Part shown: piece by piece, positions 23,866 to 34,640 of the stretch
Position numbering within the stretch: the first letter of the stretch is position 1
Layout of the letters: each line of letters begins with the position of its first letter
From: Xylocopa sonorina
Taxonomy: Eukaryota > Arthropoda > Insecta > Hymenoptera > Apidae
NCBI RefSeq assembly: GCF_050948175.1
Contig: NW_027490397.1
Coordinates: 248,001-312,000, forward strand
DNA length: 64,000 nt
Reading direction: 5' to 3'
Notes under the pieces: model-generated
Databases searched by the model: none
Told to the model about the DNA's origin: nothing
The model's input: the letters and a program-made list of their open reading frames with translations, nothing else
Program-made: the position numbers and the translations under genes

Positions 23866-25988
23866 TAGGCCGTGTCCATGGCGTCCCCCCGGCCAACATC
23901 ATACATTTGAGCGGGATTTGCCGCCCGCTCGACCTCGTCCCCAGTGTCCACAAGTCTGGAACATCCCACGGTGGAGGATGATGCGGACGCACCACCCCCG
24001 CTGGAACGTCCCACGTTATGGACTTTATGGACACTGGGGATCTTGGTCCTCTTATCACTTTCCTTCATGCCCTTCTGCGCAGCCGGCGACGGCTGTGCCC
24101 CCTTGCCGCTTCGGCGGGCCTTAGGCGGGGAGCAAGCTTTACCCCCCGTTTTGTGATCCGCGGGCCGCTCTGCCTCTTTGCAGATGAGGCAAACAGAGAC
24201 GGAAGCGGTACAGAGGCCCGCCTGGTGGTCGGTCTCACTGCATCTGTAACATAGGTGAGACCGATCCACCATCGCAGTGCATCGCTGCTGGACATGACTC
24301 AGCTCCCAGCAGCGGTAGCACTGCTCCGTGCGGGGTTTCAACACCACTACGCGGGCATCTGCCCACCCCACCCGGATGCGGCCAGCAGCGACCACTTTCT
24401 TGGCCGCTGCCAGGGGGCACTGCACCCAAAGGGTGCCGAGCCCTCTTGGTGAAGACCGGATCAACCCGGTCTTCACCTCTTCTACCCGACACCCTCCCGT
24501 GCCGGCTATGACCTCGGCCACCTCAGACGAGGTGACCGAGTCGTCCAAGCCGAGGACGCGAAGGTCAGCCTTTTTACTCAGCCTGGCCACAGTTACACCG
24601 TCGCCGGCCAACGTCACACTCAATTTTTCGGCCAAGGCTAACGCCTTGGCTTCCTTATCAGGACCGGCAATCTCCAACAGGAGACCGCTGGTCCTGGAAT
24701 TCTTGGGGCGGACAGAGTCCACCCCAACCTCAGAGAGTTTTACCCTCTGCCTGGCAGCCACCATAACATCCCGGTAGGTGGTTTTGCTCCCAGGCAGAAG
24801 GGTTAACGCGACTGCCGCTGTGCGTGGCAGCCGCCCAAGCTTCGGCTTCTCATCCTTTTTGGCGACCTGGGCCTTAGGTGGTGGGACAGGGGCGGTTTGG
24901 GCCTTTTTGCCTGCCCTAGCCGCCGTCCTGCCCACTACCTGGGCCCAGGTGCCTTCCTGTGCGGCACCAGATGCGGAAATGCATGGTGCTGGTGCGGCTG
25001 TTGCCTGGCTCTTCACTGCCTGGCGGGCCATCTGCAGCCTTCTTGCTGCCCCAGATGGGGCTTGTTTGGCTTTGGAAGGTGCTTTAGCATTCGTGGCATT
25101 TGAAGGTACCACACTGCGTGCACTCTTCTCCTTCTTTGTCTTATTTGATATCTTACCCTCGGTGGCCTTCGCTATATTGCCATCCGGGGGCAAGACAACT
25201 TACTCCTTCGATTGAAGGATCTCCTTACGGAAATCCCCCATCATTTTGATGATAATATCCACCACCTGCTGTAAAGTGACGGGTCCTATCGCCTCCTGTG
25301 CCGGGGCACCACTGTCTGAGGATGAGTTCCTCATATCCTTCCTTGTCGGGGCCGGTGTTGGCTCCGCGCGGCTCTCGTTCTCCAAGTCCGCCATAATAGC
25401 TGTTGACGGGCATGGAGATCGTCTCTCCAATGCACTTAGTCTTAGTAGCAGGCGCTTGTTTTCCGCCTGCAATTCTTCCACTAGCGCTTTCAGCGTATAA
25501 ATATCGCTAACCGGCGGTGTTGCTGCCGGGCGCTCCACCTTTTGCGCCAGCTCTATGGTGGCTGCTCTGAGGCTCCTAGCTCCCATCCGTAAATCTCGCT
25601 GGATAATCCCTTTAAGATTTCGGGATTTGGCGGCGGCCAACTCAATCCGGTCCGCCTCCTCCAGCGCCCATGCTCCTAGGTCTGCTAGGGGCTTATTTTT
25701 TGCTTCTTTCAGGAAATCCTCCATTTCCGGCACCGGCTTGGTCGATTTGCTGGGTGGAAGTGGTACACCAGAGCCATGATGGATCTCTGACTCTAAGTCC
25801 ACCAGCTCGGCCTCACGTTTCGCCTCGATGTAGGCCCTCTTGGCCTCCCCGAGGCCTACATATTCCCCAGTTGTTGGGGGTCTCCCTCGCTTCTTAGATA
25901 GGGAACACGGCCGCTGGATGGAAAAGTTGGATCGCACTGATCCAACGGACGTGTCAGAGTCGTAAGACGCGTCTTCCGACTCTACCAC
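23865..25988 (-). pseudogene. LINE-B copy 1 ORF1: gag-like protein with three zinc knuckles, one in-frame stop
   Basis: The frame starts MVESEDASYDSDTSVGSV and runs as one frame of 707 codons except for a TAA at 25200-25202 (codon 263). The N-terminal part is acidic, with a helical, coiled-coil-like block (LVEELQAENKRLLLRLSALE, around residues 192-211). After the stop comes an Ala/Lys-rich linker. Then a conserved block (TTYRDVMVAARQRVKLSEVG) and an RRM-like part follow, with three knuckles near the end: CYRCWELSHVQQRC, CYRCSETDHQAGLC and CLICKEAERPADH. Family role: binds the element RNA and forms the particle with ORF2; in TRAS/SART it also directs the particle to telomeres. Apart from the stop it is well preserved. 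Confidence 0.9.
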
Positions 25989-26079
25989 ATGAGTTGGGGT
26001 TCCTCAGCCCGGGCGCAGGGAATCCACCTCGCGGCATAGCATCCTGCAACCCGGCTAGGGTGGCCGGTGGGGGGAATTT

Positions 26080-26490
26080 TTAAGATTAGCTTAGGTTAGG
26101 CGCCTCTATGTTTCTCAACCGGGCTTGGGACCGACTATGGCCATACCCCACTGGTCGGCACGCCGCTCCCTGTGGGAACGCAGGGTAGTCACCTTCCAGG
26201 GGGTGTTAGGTTCAATTAGACCCTGTCACACTCATTCATCCTTCCTCACATCATTCCACATTTCCTTTACTCTTCCCATACACACACATTCCGCTGACCA
26301 CTTATACATTCTTCAATAACTAATAATAAATAATAGTAAATTATAACTAATAAATAATAATAAATAAGTAAATAAATAAAACTATCTGTACAATTAAGTT
26401 TACCTAAACATATACAATATATATATATAATTCTGATTGATTTACACATATGTATATTAACTATAACCCTCTATTTTAATGAGATTACTA
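26080..26490 (-). other. LINE-C 3' untranslated region
   Basis: Downstream of the ORF2 stop in LINE-C orientation. The first part is AT-rich with TATT/TTAT runs (26320-26450). The second half (26100-26260) is GC-richer and includes AACACCCCCTGGAAGGTGAC. A short CCTAACCTAAG telomere-like piece on the minus strand lies at about 26086-26097, near the junction with LINE-B copy 1. Where LINE-C ends and LINE-B copy 1 begins is uncertain by tens of bases. Confidence 0.5.
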
Positions 26491-26504
26491 GGCTAAAAAC
26501 CCAT
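26491..26504. repeat. Target-site duplication, left copy
   Basis: GGCTAAAAACCCAT, identical to 27000-27013, brackets the LINE-B 3' fragment. Confidence 0.9.
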
Positions 26505-26999
26505 CGCCTCAGGGGCCACGACTCGGCATTTGTCGGGTCGTGGTATCGGGTCTGACGTACCCGGGGCACCCAGTCACTCCGGGCTAAGCCTGGCCCGAGG
26601 CGTCGACGACGCCCGTGCGGGGTGGACCATTTGGTCGTGCCCCACGTCTTTGCACGGGCGTCGTCCGGGGGGCGCGGTCGGTACGATTGGGGGATCGTAC
26701 CGATCATTGCACGCGTTCCCCGGGGCGGGAGCGGTGGCTGCGTGACCCAGCCATCGCTCGTTCTTGGGACGGGTGAGTGTCTCGTCGACCACACTCCCTT
26801 CCGGGAAGGGGGTCCTCCCAGTTATCATGGAGGACCCCGGCGGGGGAGGGGACCGGACGTCTTCGTCCAGAGTTCCCGGTCCCCTCCCAACAGCGCCGAG
26901 GAAGGTCACCGTGAGGTTTTAGCCGGCAAGAGTCCGGCATACCCCCGGAGTTCCCCAGCTCCGGGGGATCCATGAGGATTTCCCCACGTTAAAAAAAAA
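26505..26999 (+). mobile_element. LINE-B copy 3, 5'-truncated 3' fragment
   Basis: It matches the 3' part of LINE-B (compare 48143-48638): CATCGCCTCAGGGGCCACGA at the start, GGATTTCCCCACGTT at the end and a tail of 9 A (26991-26999). It contains no complete gene. It is a normal 5'-truncated insertion with a perfect 14-base target duplication, inserted in the opposite orientation to LINE-C and exactly across that element's ORF2 stop codon. Confidence 0.95.
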
Positions 27000-27013
27000 G
27001 GCTAAAAACCCAT
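27000..27013. repeat. Target-site duplication, right copy
   Basis: GGCTAAAAACCCAT, identical to 26491-26504. Read on the minus strand it contains the last codons of LINE-C ORF2 and its TAG stop. Confidence 0.9.
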
Positions 27014-27371
27014 AACTCTATCATCCTCTTCTTTCCTTTTTATAATCTTAGTTATAATATCCGTGATGGCGCTCCACCTTTCCTCACTACTGAGCATATC
27101 ATCTGAGAGCGTCTCTGGCCTGATATTTAACCCATCCTTACCTCTCCATCCTTCACCCCTAAGGCAATCAAATCCAACACATTCAAACACACAGTGTTCT
27201 ACGTCATCTTTCACACAGGTACGGTATCTATACTACGGATTTCTCCTCTTCCTGAACTTAAACAAGTACTCATTAAATGCACTATGGCCCGTAAACACCT
27301 GCGTGAGGTAGTAGTCCATCTGTCCATGTAGTCTTTCAGTCCATCTTACTACGTCCGGGATAATCGTCCTC
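27002..27371 (-). pseudogene. LINE-C ORF2, C-terminal segment
   Basis: It continues the RT reading frame after a frameshift at about 27372. The block YYLTQVFTGHSAFNEYLFKF corresponds to the conserved TQVLTGHGCF block of LINE-B. An in-frame TAG follows in RRNP(stop)YRYRTC, then CVKDDVEHCVFECVGF, the C-terminal Cys-His motif of R1-clade ORF2. It ends VMGF and TAG inside the target duplication of the LINE-B insertion. Role in the family: RNA binding by the ORF2 C-terminus. The first Cys of the usual CCHC is not visible. Confidence 0.8.
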
Positions 27372-29201
27372 CTAACCCAAACCATTAGAGTTTCCTTCTG
27401 TTATCTTCCATCTCTCCCTCCATTCTTCCATCATTTTCTTATGCTTTCTTTTTTTAATCCCTTTAACCACTTTCTCCACCACTTTGTTTCCTTTTTCAAC
27501 ATATCCCAGGCTCTTCTTTACTTCTTCAAAAACTCTAGTCTTGCATTCTGCCACTAAATCTAATGATGGTATACCCACCAGCACTCCAATCCCTTCGGTA
27601 GGCACTGTTCTGTATGCTGCAGCTACCCTAATCCCACATATCCGCCTTACCCTCTCCAACACCCTTTTACTCATGTTTAGCCTTCCTGCCTTATTCCAGC
27701 ATGGTGCAGCATATAGAACAATGGACTGTGCCACGGTCCCCAGCACCATCCTCTTCTTTTGTTTCGGGCCGTTCACGTTGGGCATAATTCGTCCTATGGA
27801 GTTCATCGTGGTAATAGCTTTTTCTGCAGCTTTCTTCATATGCACATCCATACTGACCCTATCATCAATCGTAACCCCCAAGTATTGCACACTACTTTTG
27901 TTCTTTACCTCACAATTACCAACTCTAAAAGTAACTTCTTTAAACTTGATAGTTCTACTTCTAAATATTATTAATTCCGTTTTCTCTTCCGCCACTTCCA
28001 GCCCCATCCTCTTTATATCACAGATAAACACCCTCACGACCTCTTCTACATCCTTTACCACCTCCTCCATATTGCAGCCACTCACTAAAAACACTGTATC
28101 ATCCGCATAGCAGATCGTATTCACTTTGCCCTGGTACATCTTCATCTTCTTGATCACTTCGTCGAATACAACGTTCCACAATAGTGGTCCTAATACCGAA
28201 CCTTGGGGTACCCCTCTAGTCAGTCCAATTTCTCTTATTCCATCCCTACCGACTATTATACCTACTCTGTTTTTAAGGTAACTTCTAATAATCTCCACAA
28301 GATATTGTGGGACCACCTTCCTTTCTAGGGCTTCCAATACGGCCGACCATTTCACCGTATTGAAGGCGTTTTTAACGTCCATAAAAACGCCTACTATTTT
28401 CTTTTTTTCCCCTATGGCTTTCCTAACCACAGTCTGTACCTTATGAATAGCATCAATTGTTGACCTACCCTCTCTAAAACCATATGGCTCCTCTTCCATT
28501 TTATCCTCCGTCTCTATATACTCATTAACTCTCCTTGCTATTACTTTTTCCCATATTTTGCCCATAATATCTGTAAGAGAGATTGCCCTGTACTTTACCA
28601 CCTTCCAATCCGTACCTATCTTCGGTATTAATACTATCTTCGCCATCTTCCAACGGTCCGGGACCTCTAATCTATCCATACACACTTGTATTACCTCCTT
28701 GAGTTCTTCGGTTTTCCTAGTTCCGATCCACTTAATAATCCTTCCCGGTATCCCGTCTAGCCCCGGGGCTTTCCTAATGTTAATTCTCTTCACAGCATCC
28801 TTCACTTCCTCTATCCTAATCCTCATATCCTCCCTATAACTTTCCTTCATTTTTCTTAGCATCTCTGTTTTATTTCCAGATTCTACAGCGTATGCCTCAC
28901 AGTCCACAGGGAACAGTTCCATCACTATTTTCATCGTATCGTCCATACTCATCGTAGGTAAGTACCTTCTCTTAAATTTGCCCATTACTATTTGGTATGC
29001 CATCCCCCATGTGTTATCTTCAACTTCTTTTACCAGCCTTCTCCAACACTCCGCCTTATTCCCCTTAATAATAATGTTCTTAAACTTTTCCTTAGCGGTC
29101 CTATACCTATCCCAAATCCCCATTAATTCCTTTTCAGTCCTTCCCTTCTTATTGGCTCTTATCCACATCCGTCTTTCCCTTACACACTCCTTTCTGGCCA
29201 T
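27372..29201 (-). pseudogene. LINE-C ORF2, reverse transcriptase domain (open frame of 609 residues)
   Basis: The frame is open from about 29201 to 27372. RT blocks in order: RKAPGLDGIPG (about 143-153), EPYGFREGRSTIDA (238-251), GVFMDVKNAFNTV (motif A, 271-283), TRGVPQGSVLGPLLWN (motif B, 328-343) and CYADDTVFLV (motif C, YADD at 365-368, bases 28098-28109). LQYLGVTID-type and IVLYAAPCW blocks follow. Both catalytic Asp sites are intact, so this is the best preserved RT in the window. It is joined to the endonuclease by frameshifts upstream (29201-29429) and to its C-terminus by one downstream. The apparent start at 29201 is not a real initiation site. Confidence 0.9.
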
Positions 29202-29428
29202 ACTAGCTCTATTATCCCACCAGTATGCACACTTACGTTTCCCTCCTTCCTACTTGCTCTTCTTCATAGTCCTATTGCAAATATCCCTAAATTTCTCCAT
29301 AATCTTTCCAATAATCACATTTACGTCCTGGTCATCCATTGATCCCGTGTCCTGCACCAGCATGCTCCAGTCACTCATCAACCTCTCCAATTTATGGACT
29401 TTAAGGGTTCTGTCTTTCCATCCATCTC

Positions 29429-30133
29429 CTACAATGTTTCTCTAACGCTACTAGCGCCTATATTACTATCATATCTATTTCTGTTCACCTCCCTTTCACC
29501 GATAACACTAAACTCGATGTACACGTGGTCACTCAGTGTCTCTTCTTCCAAAACCCTCCAATTCTCGATTTTGTTCTTTATCCCTTCTGAACACAGTGTG
29601 ATATCAATCACTGATGACCCGTTCCACCTCCTACATGTCGGCTTGTCCCATTCGTTCATACATACTAAGCTACATTCACTCATTATCTCTGTAATTATCC
29701 TGCCTCTTACATCTGATTTACTTGACCACGCGTAGTCCGTTGCGTTAAAGTCACCCAAAATAATTATGTTCCTCCTACCTCTAGATATTAGGCTCCTTAC
29801 CTTACGCCTTGCCCTATGCCAGTACCCCATAAACTCCTTTCTGCTGCAGTTTGGCGAGCAATACCCTACCAAATAAACCATATCTTCCACCTGTACCACT
29901 ATTATTCCCTTTTCTTGCTCTAGCACCTTAACCTTTAACCCAACTTCCTTATTAACTAACACTGCCGCTTTATTTTCTACGCTCCTAAATCATATCCCCG
30001 CTCCTTCAGTTGCTGGTTCTGTTATGCACACAATCCCTATCTTCTTGTGTACCGCATGGGCCATTAATATGTCCTGTGCTGCCCTGCTGTTATTTACATT
30101 CGTCAGGATGACTTTATATCTCTCTGTCTCCAT
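29429..30133 (-). pseudogene. LINE-C ORF2, N-terminal endonuclease with one in-frame stop
   Basis: The likely ORF2 ATG is at 30131-30133, overlapping the end of ORF1 (stop at 30114-30116) by 20 bases in another frame. The frame reads YKVILTNVNNSRAAQDILMA, then IGIVCITEPA (conserved Glu), and meets TGA near 29972 where a Trp codon is expected. It continues with YLVGYCSPN, NIIILGDFNATDYAWSS, SSVIDITLCS and ETLSDHVYIEFSV (catalytic SDH). It ends in a frameshift before 29429. These are the apurinic-endonuclease motifs of R1-clade elements. Only a nonsense change and a frameshift separate it from an open gene. Confidence 0.88.
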
Positions 30134-30864
30134 AATTGTCACTTCCCATGATTTCTTCCATGATACTCCTTATCTCCCGCAGGTTCCTTAGCGCTCCTAC
30201 GGATTCCCTATCAATGTCTATATCATTGTTTGAGTCATTCATTTCCCCTGTTCTTTTCTCTTTCGTGGTTCCCTTCTTTTCTTCTTTGTCCTCTATGATT
30301 TTCTTTTCATCATTCCTTTTGTTAATGTGAATTTCCTTCCTGCATTGTGTATTGATGTGACCCCACATCCCACATCTCCCACATCTGTATATTGAATTGG
30401 GCAATATCCTAACCCTATTCTTCGTCCAACCTATCCTTATGCCTTCTCCTTCTTGCAGTATCGTCGCTATCCTATCTGGAAGCCTGACGAACGCTACTTT
30501 TTCCTGCCATGGCTCAATTATGATTCTTTGCACGACTATCTGTTCCTCCTCCTCATCTTCACATTCCACGCTCTTCCTTATTGCTTCCACTGTCATTCTT
30601 CTCAATTAAGGGATCTGAACCTCTTATTTTGGCCGTCACCCTATTCCCTAGGACCACTATGGTCTTGCTGTCCTCCCCATCCATGGATCCTATAATCCTT
30701 TCTTTCCATTCCTTCACGTCTGAGTCCCTTTCCACCTCAACAAGTACTCCACCAAACCTCGTACCTCTGATCCTTTTAACCCCAGTTCTCTCCGTGGGGC
30801 AGGAAATCTTGCTTTTCATTGCGGCTATTATGTCCGTGGGTTTTTCCCTGGTATCTCCATACAT
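30114..30864 (-). pseudogene. LINE-C ORF1, second gag-like module with one zinc knuckle
   Basis: Two frames (30559-30864 and 30114-30605) together read as one protein part with a frameshift near 30600. It begins TDIIAAMKSKISCPTERTGV, then GTRFGGVLVEVERD, an RRM-like half, and IRIGWTKNRVRILPNSIYRC leading to the knuckle CGRCGMWGHINTQC (bases about 30343-30386). A Glu/Lys-rich tail ends at 30114. It repeats the plan of the module just before it (30828-31640): RRM-like fold, an IRI.W...RIR motif, then a knuckle. The two modules are clearly diverged. Role: RNA binding by the particle protein (family knowledge). Confidence 0.75.
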
Positions 30865-31640
30865 ATAGCCTTTCCTCTTGGCCTCGTTCCTCTTGTGTCC
30901 TGTATTCCCTTACTTCCCTCATCACGTTTCCTCTGCCTCTCCATTCCCTTAATATCTTTACCACTTTTGACTTTTCTCTTTACCACCTCACTCCATGTGG
31001 TCATATCTCGCGTCTCCTTAACTCCTTGTCCCTCTTCTTTCTGTTCATTGTTGTCGTCTCCTATATTTACTTGAACTCCTATTGTTCTATATCTCTTTCC
31101 ATCTTTTACCGTCCCTACTACTTCGAATCCCTCATTTCTCGACTCTTTTATGCTTCTTACCTGTTTAGAGATGCCTGCTTTTACTATTTCCTCGTTCCTC
31201 TCCCTTTCTGTTCCTCTTCCTACCCTGTTAAGCTCCTTATTTACCCTGTTCTCACCCCTCACTCCTACTCGTCTTCCCTCCCTGTCTACCTTACTAAAAC
31301 ACTGGGCTGCCAGGTGGTCTGCACCGCCACATTTGTAGCACAACTTTTCCCGCACGCTGGGACAGCTAACCGCCATATGCCCCATCGTATTACACCTAAA
31401 GCACCTGTTATTTATCACAAATTCCCTAATTCTATATATATTCCACCTTATTCTTATCCTCTCATTTTCCTTTAAAAATCTATCCACTTGTAACCCTGTC
31501 ACCTCCACGCACGCCGTTTGGGTCCCTCTCCCACCTTCTCTTCTGAAGATCACCTTCACTTCCCTCGTATCAATATTAAAACACTTCCCTACCGCTCTCT
31601 TGATCTCCTCATCCTCAGCCGTTATGTATAGACATAACAT
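30828..31640 (-). pseudogene. LINE-C ORF1, first gag-like module with two zinc knuckles
   Basis: It continues from the upstream ORF1 part after a frameshift near 31630. It reads EDEEIKRAVGKCFNIDTREV, FRREGGRGTQTACVEVTGLQ and ERIRIRWNIYRIREFVINN. The knuckles follow: CFRCNTMGHMAVSC and CYKCGGADHLAAQC (bases about 31310-31405). The order matches LINE-B ORF1 (RRM-like part followed by knuckles). A charged linker follows, and the next module starts in another frame at about 30864. There is no sign of a stop between the modules other than the frameshift. Confidence 0.8.
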
Positions 31641-33110
31641 ATATAGATCCTGGATATAGATCCTGAATGTATATCCTCTTTTTTCTTCCTGTAAGGATGT
31701 TCGCTTCCTCCCCCATCTCTTTCAATTTCCTTACCAGACTGTTCGCTCCTGCACCCCCTCGAACTCTAATTAATATATCTTCTGTGTTAAAGCTCTTTCT
31801 TACCCCTATAATGTCCTCCGCTTCAAACCTAATTTTACTCTTAATATCTCTTAACTTATTCCTAAAATTTATCCGCGCTTGCCTATTATTCCCGCTAACA
31901 TTCGTATCCACCTTAACTTTTATTACTGGTATGTTATTCCCATCGAACTGTGATTTCCCGTTAATTTCCTCCCTATCTACTCCCCCGCTCTCGTCGACAA
32001 CGAGTCTTTTACTTGGTGGGGTTCTCTCCGATAACGATATCGACGTTACCTCACTCTCCCTCCTATCTACCCTTTTTCTTTTATTATTTACCCCTTCCTT
32101 CCCACTCATCACATCACCTATTTTTTCATTTGTCTCCCCTGTCGTTTCCCTCCATCTCTCTTCTATCGAGCTTGCCTCCAGCTCTGCATCCTTTATCTCC
32201 TTACCATATCCTCTCACCCTTCCTATACTCTGTCCTTCTTTCTTATTCCTATTTCCTTCTCCTATACTTCCCTTTCTCGCTAGATCACTCTTTCCTCTCG
32301 TTCTCTTTTCTCTTATGTCTTCGTCCTCCTCCTCTTCACTTGTGGACCCTTCCTCCACTCTCCTCCTACCTTCTGTTCCATCCTCTTTACCCTTTGTTAT
32401 CGTCTTCCTCAGGTACGCCGCTATCACGTTACTGCCTATTTTAATATATCTACTCATCTCCTTATTAATTTCCTCACTGAATCTCCTGCTGCTTGCAATC
32501 ATATTGCAGGTTAGCGTGAGTTTCCCCACCCATGACTCTATTGTCTCAGTTGCCCCGGTCCCTCTGGTAACTTCATACAACTCCCTACCTATTTTTGACA
32601 GCTTCTTATCAGCCTCATTTCTTATTTCTTTATTCAAATTTCTGCTGGCACTGTATGATCCCTTGATATCCAGGGTAGTTCTCATTAACTCCTGGGCTAT
32701 CGCTTTGATTTCCTTCGTATCTTGTCCCTTAGTTCCCTCATCTCCTCCTGTGCTTCTCCTATTTATTTCCTCATCCCTTTCCACTCTCTCCCTTGGTATG
32801 TAATATCCTTTTCCACTCTTTAATGGTGTTGGTATCTTCGCTAATTCCTTCCCTCTTCTCTCTTTGACCATCCTGTCCTCCTCACTATCGTCCCATTCCC
32901 TCGGTGCCCTATTCCTTTCCTCCCCTTCTTCTTCCCATCCTTCTTTCCCGGTTGCACTACTTGACCCCGAAACCCGGTGAGCCATTTCAGGGGTCGCACG
33001 GTAACCGGATGACGATCCGAAGAGGCCCGCTTGACCACCCTCATTCGGACCGGTACTGGGGGATCCGACGCCCCCTGCACCGTAAATTTTTTACTTTTAC
33101 TTGTGTCTGT
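31615..33110 (-). pseudogene. LINE-C ORF1, N-terminal part
   Basis: The frame from MAHRVSGSSSATGKEG (32985) to 31615 gives 456 residues rich in Glu, Lys, Arg and Ser. It includes a helical block (ELMRTTLDIKGSYSASRNLN and on) and a Glu-rich run at about residues 216-224. It ends in an RRM-like half: DIKSKIRFEAEDIIGVRKSF, then EDILIRVRGGAGANSLVRKL. The first Met at 32985 may not be the start: an upstream frame begins MTDTSKSKKFTVQGASDPPV (about 33110) and could join it after a shift near 32980. No signal peptide. No known function beyond gag-like RNA binding. Confidence 0.7.
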
Positions 33111-33149
33111 CATGATTGTTTTAGTTTTTCTTTCGTAATCCAGCTTCAT

Positions 33150-34250
33150 AGCTAGGTCGTCAACATTTAGATCCGTCCGTGTTTTCTAGTTTTAGCAACA
33201 TTTGATTCCTCCTAATATATATTTATTAGTATATTTTAGTTCCTATTTATTTCATTTCATATTATTATATTATTTTCTATCTGTTGCTCTTCATTACATC
33301 ACGTAAGACGTGTTTTTTCCATAATATTCTATTTTATTTTATTTTATTCTATTGTCGTATAATTATTTATTATTTTGCCGATATTGTTATTATTTTATTA
33401 TTTTATATTATTTTATTATCATATCTTGTTCATTTCATATTATTTTATCTATTTTATTATCTAGACTTATTCATTTTACACAAGGTATAATATTTTTATT
33501 CTATCTATATTTTATGTCTTGTATCCTATATTATTATTATTTAATTATTTTTACTCTATTTACCTATCTTATCTAATTCCTATTGTTTTATTTTGTCTAA
33601 TTTTTATTTAATATTAAGTTATACCTTATACATATGTTTTATTTTATCTAATTTCATCTTTTTATTTATATGTTTATATATTATTTGTATATTATTTATA
33701 TTTATCTTTATTATGTATATTATTTATATTTATGTTATTTGTATATTATTTATACTCTCTGATGTTAATTATATTAAATATGTTCCTATTATTATTTTAT
33801 ATATCTTCTTTTATCAAATATATGCTATTTATAAATGCTATAATAAACATTTGTAACCTTTGCTACCATCATATCCACTTTATCCAACTACAGTCGGTAT
33901 CATCTCATGACTACTGTCGGTAACTTGTAATTTTCCACATTGTCACATCTTCACTTCTTCCTTTAGTCGATAACTTCCTGCATTACCATATCCCTACCGT
34001 CGATAACTAGCATTACCTACAGTTGATAAGGTCACTTCCTGTCATGGAATCGTCCCCCCCCCCCCGGGCTTCCCCCCTCCCCCATACTCCGACCCTTTCA
34101 AAGTGTAGTCGGTCCCTCCACTCTTGTTCCCTAACAGATATAAATTTTTCTAAGTCCCGCTCTCTAATATCCTTATTATAATCTGAGTGCATTTTACATC
34201 TTTAAATTTTCGCGCACAAAGTTCCCTCACATAGTTCACATATGTTCCTA
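33150..34250 (-). other. LINE-C 5' region, low-complexity AT-rich part
   Basis: Between 33190 and 33880 the sequence is almost pure A/T with TATTTTAT and ATTATTTTAT runs. Short open frames here are low complexity and not genes. From 33880 to 34070 there are several GTCGGTAACT/GTCGATAACT pieces (33890, 33923, 33968, 34001). A run of 12 C lies at 34054-34065. I see no gene. Confidence 0.55.
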
Positions 34251-34640
34251 ATACAGTTTCACCCTCTTGATAGTATTGCGCCCTCTGTGGTTCATATTTG
34301 ACGCTAATTTCCTATAGATCCTTACTAGCCAATCAGAGACCTCAACACGGCCACTGTATGTAAATCTTATGATTTCACACAACATGTTTCGCCCTCTATT
34401 GTTCTCATTTGGTATCAGATTCATGCCAAACCTTCTTAGCCAATCAGAGGCCACAACACACCACATGTGTACGCGTCTTACAATTAGCATGGCTTCCGTC
34501 AAAACTAGACATTCTTTTGATCTAATATTACGCCATCTATCGTTCTAATTTGGTACCAAATACCCATACGTCCTTCTTAGCCAATCAGAAGTCGCAACAC
34601 ACCGCGTATATATAATTCCTATAACTAATATGTCTTCCAA
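34251..34640 (-). promoter_or_regulatory. Three repeat units, each with a perfect AGCCAATCAGA box
   Basis: AGCCAATCAGA occurs at 34327, 34438 and 34579, inside diverged direct repeats that also share CGCCCTCT/CGCCATCT and CACAACACACC-like blocks. AGCCAATCAGA is the consensus of the CCAAT box bound by NF-Y (established knowledge). The position, in the presumed 5' region of LINE-C, would suit an internal promoter or enhancer array. That is inference. Confidence 0.45.

Larger units (their letters stand above)
20254..26078 (-). mobile_element. LINE-B copy 1, near full-length R1-clade-like non-LTR retrotransposon
   Basis: 5' end at about 26078, 3' end at a short A-tail (A5) at 20254-20258. It has ORF1, ORF2 and a 3'UTR of about 590 bases, which ends GGATTTCCCCACGTT before the A-tail and is shared with 26505-26999 and 48231-48638. 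The order and the domain set (knuckle ORF1, apurinic-type endonuclease, RT, C-terminal CCHC) fit the TRAS/SART/R1 group. The 5' boundary to the 3' end of LINE-C is not sharp. A poly-C run of 15 at 20850-20864 lies near the ORF2 end. Confidence 0.85.

Noticed and set aside
31667..32803. Long plus-strand open frame of 378 codons
   Set aside because: It is antisense to LINE-C ORF1, and its Ser/Leu/Pro-rich product reflects the Lys/Glu/Arg codons of the true gene on the other strand.
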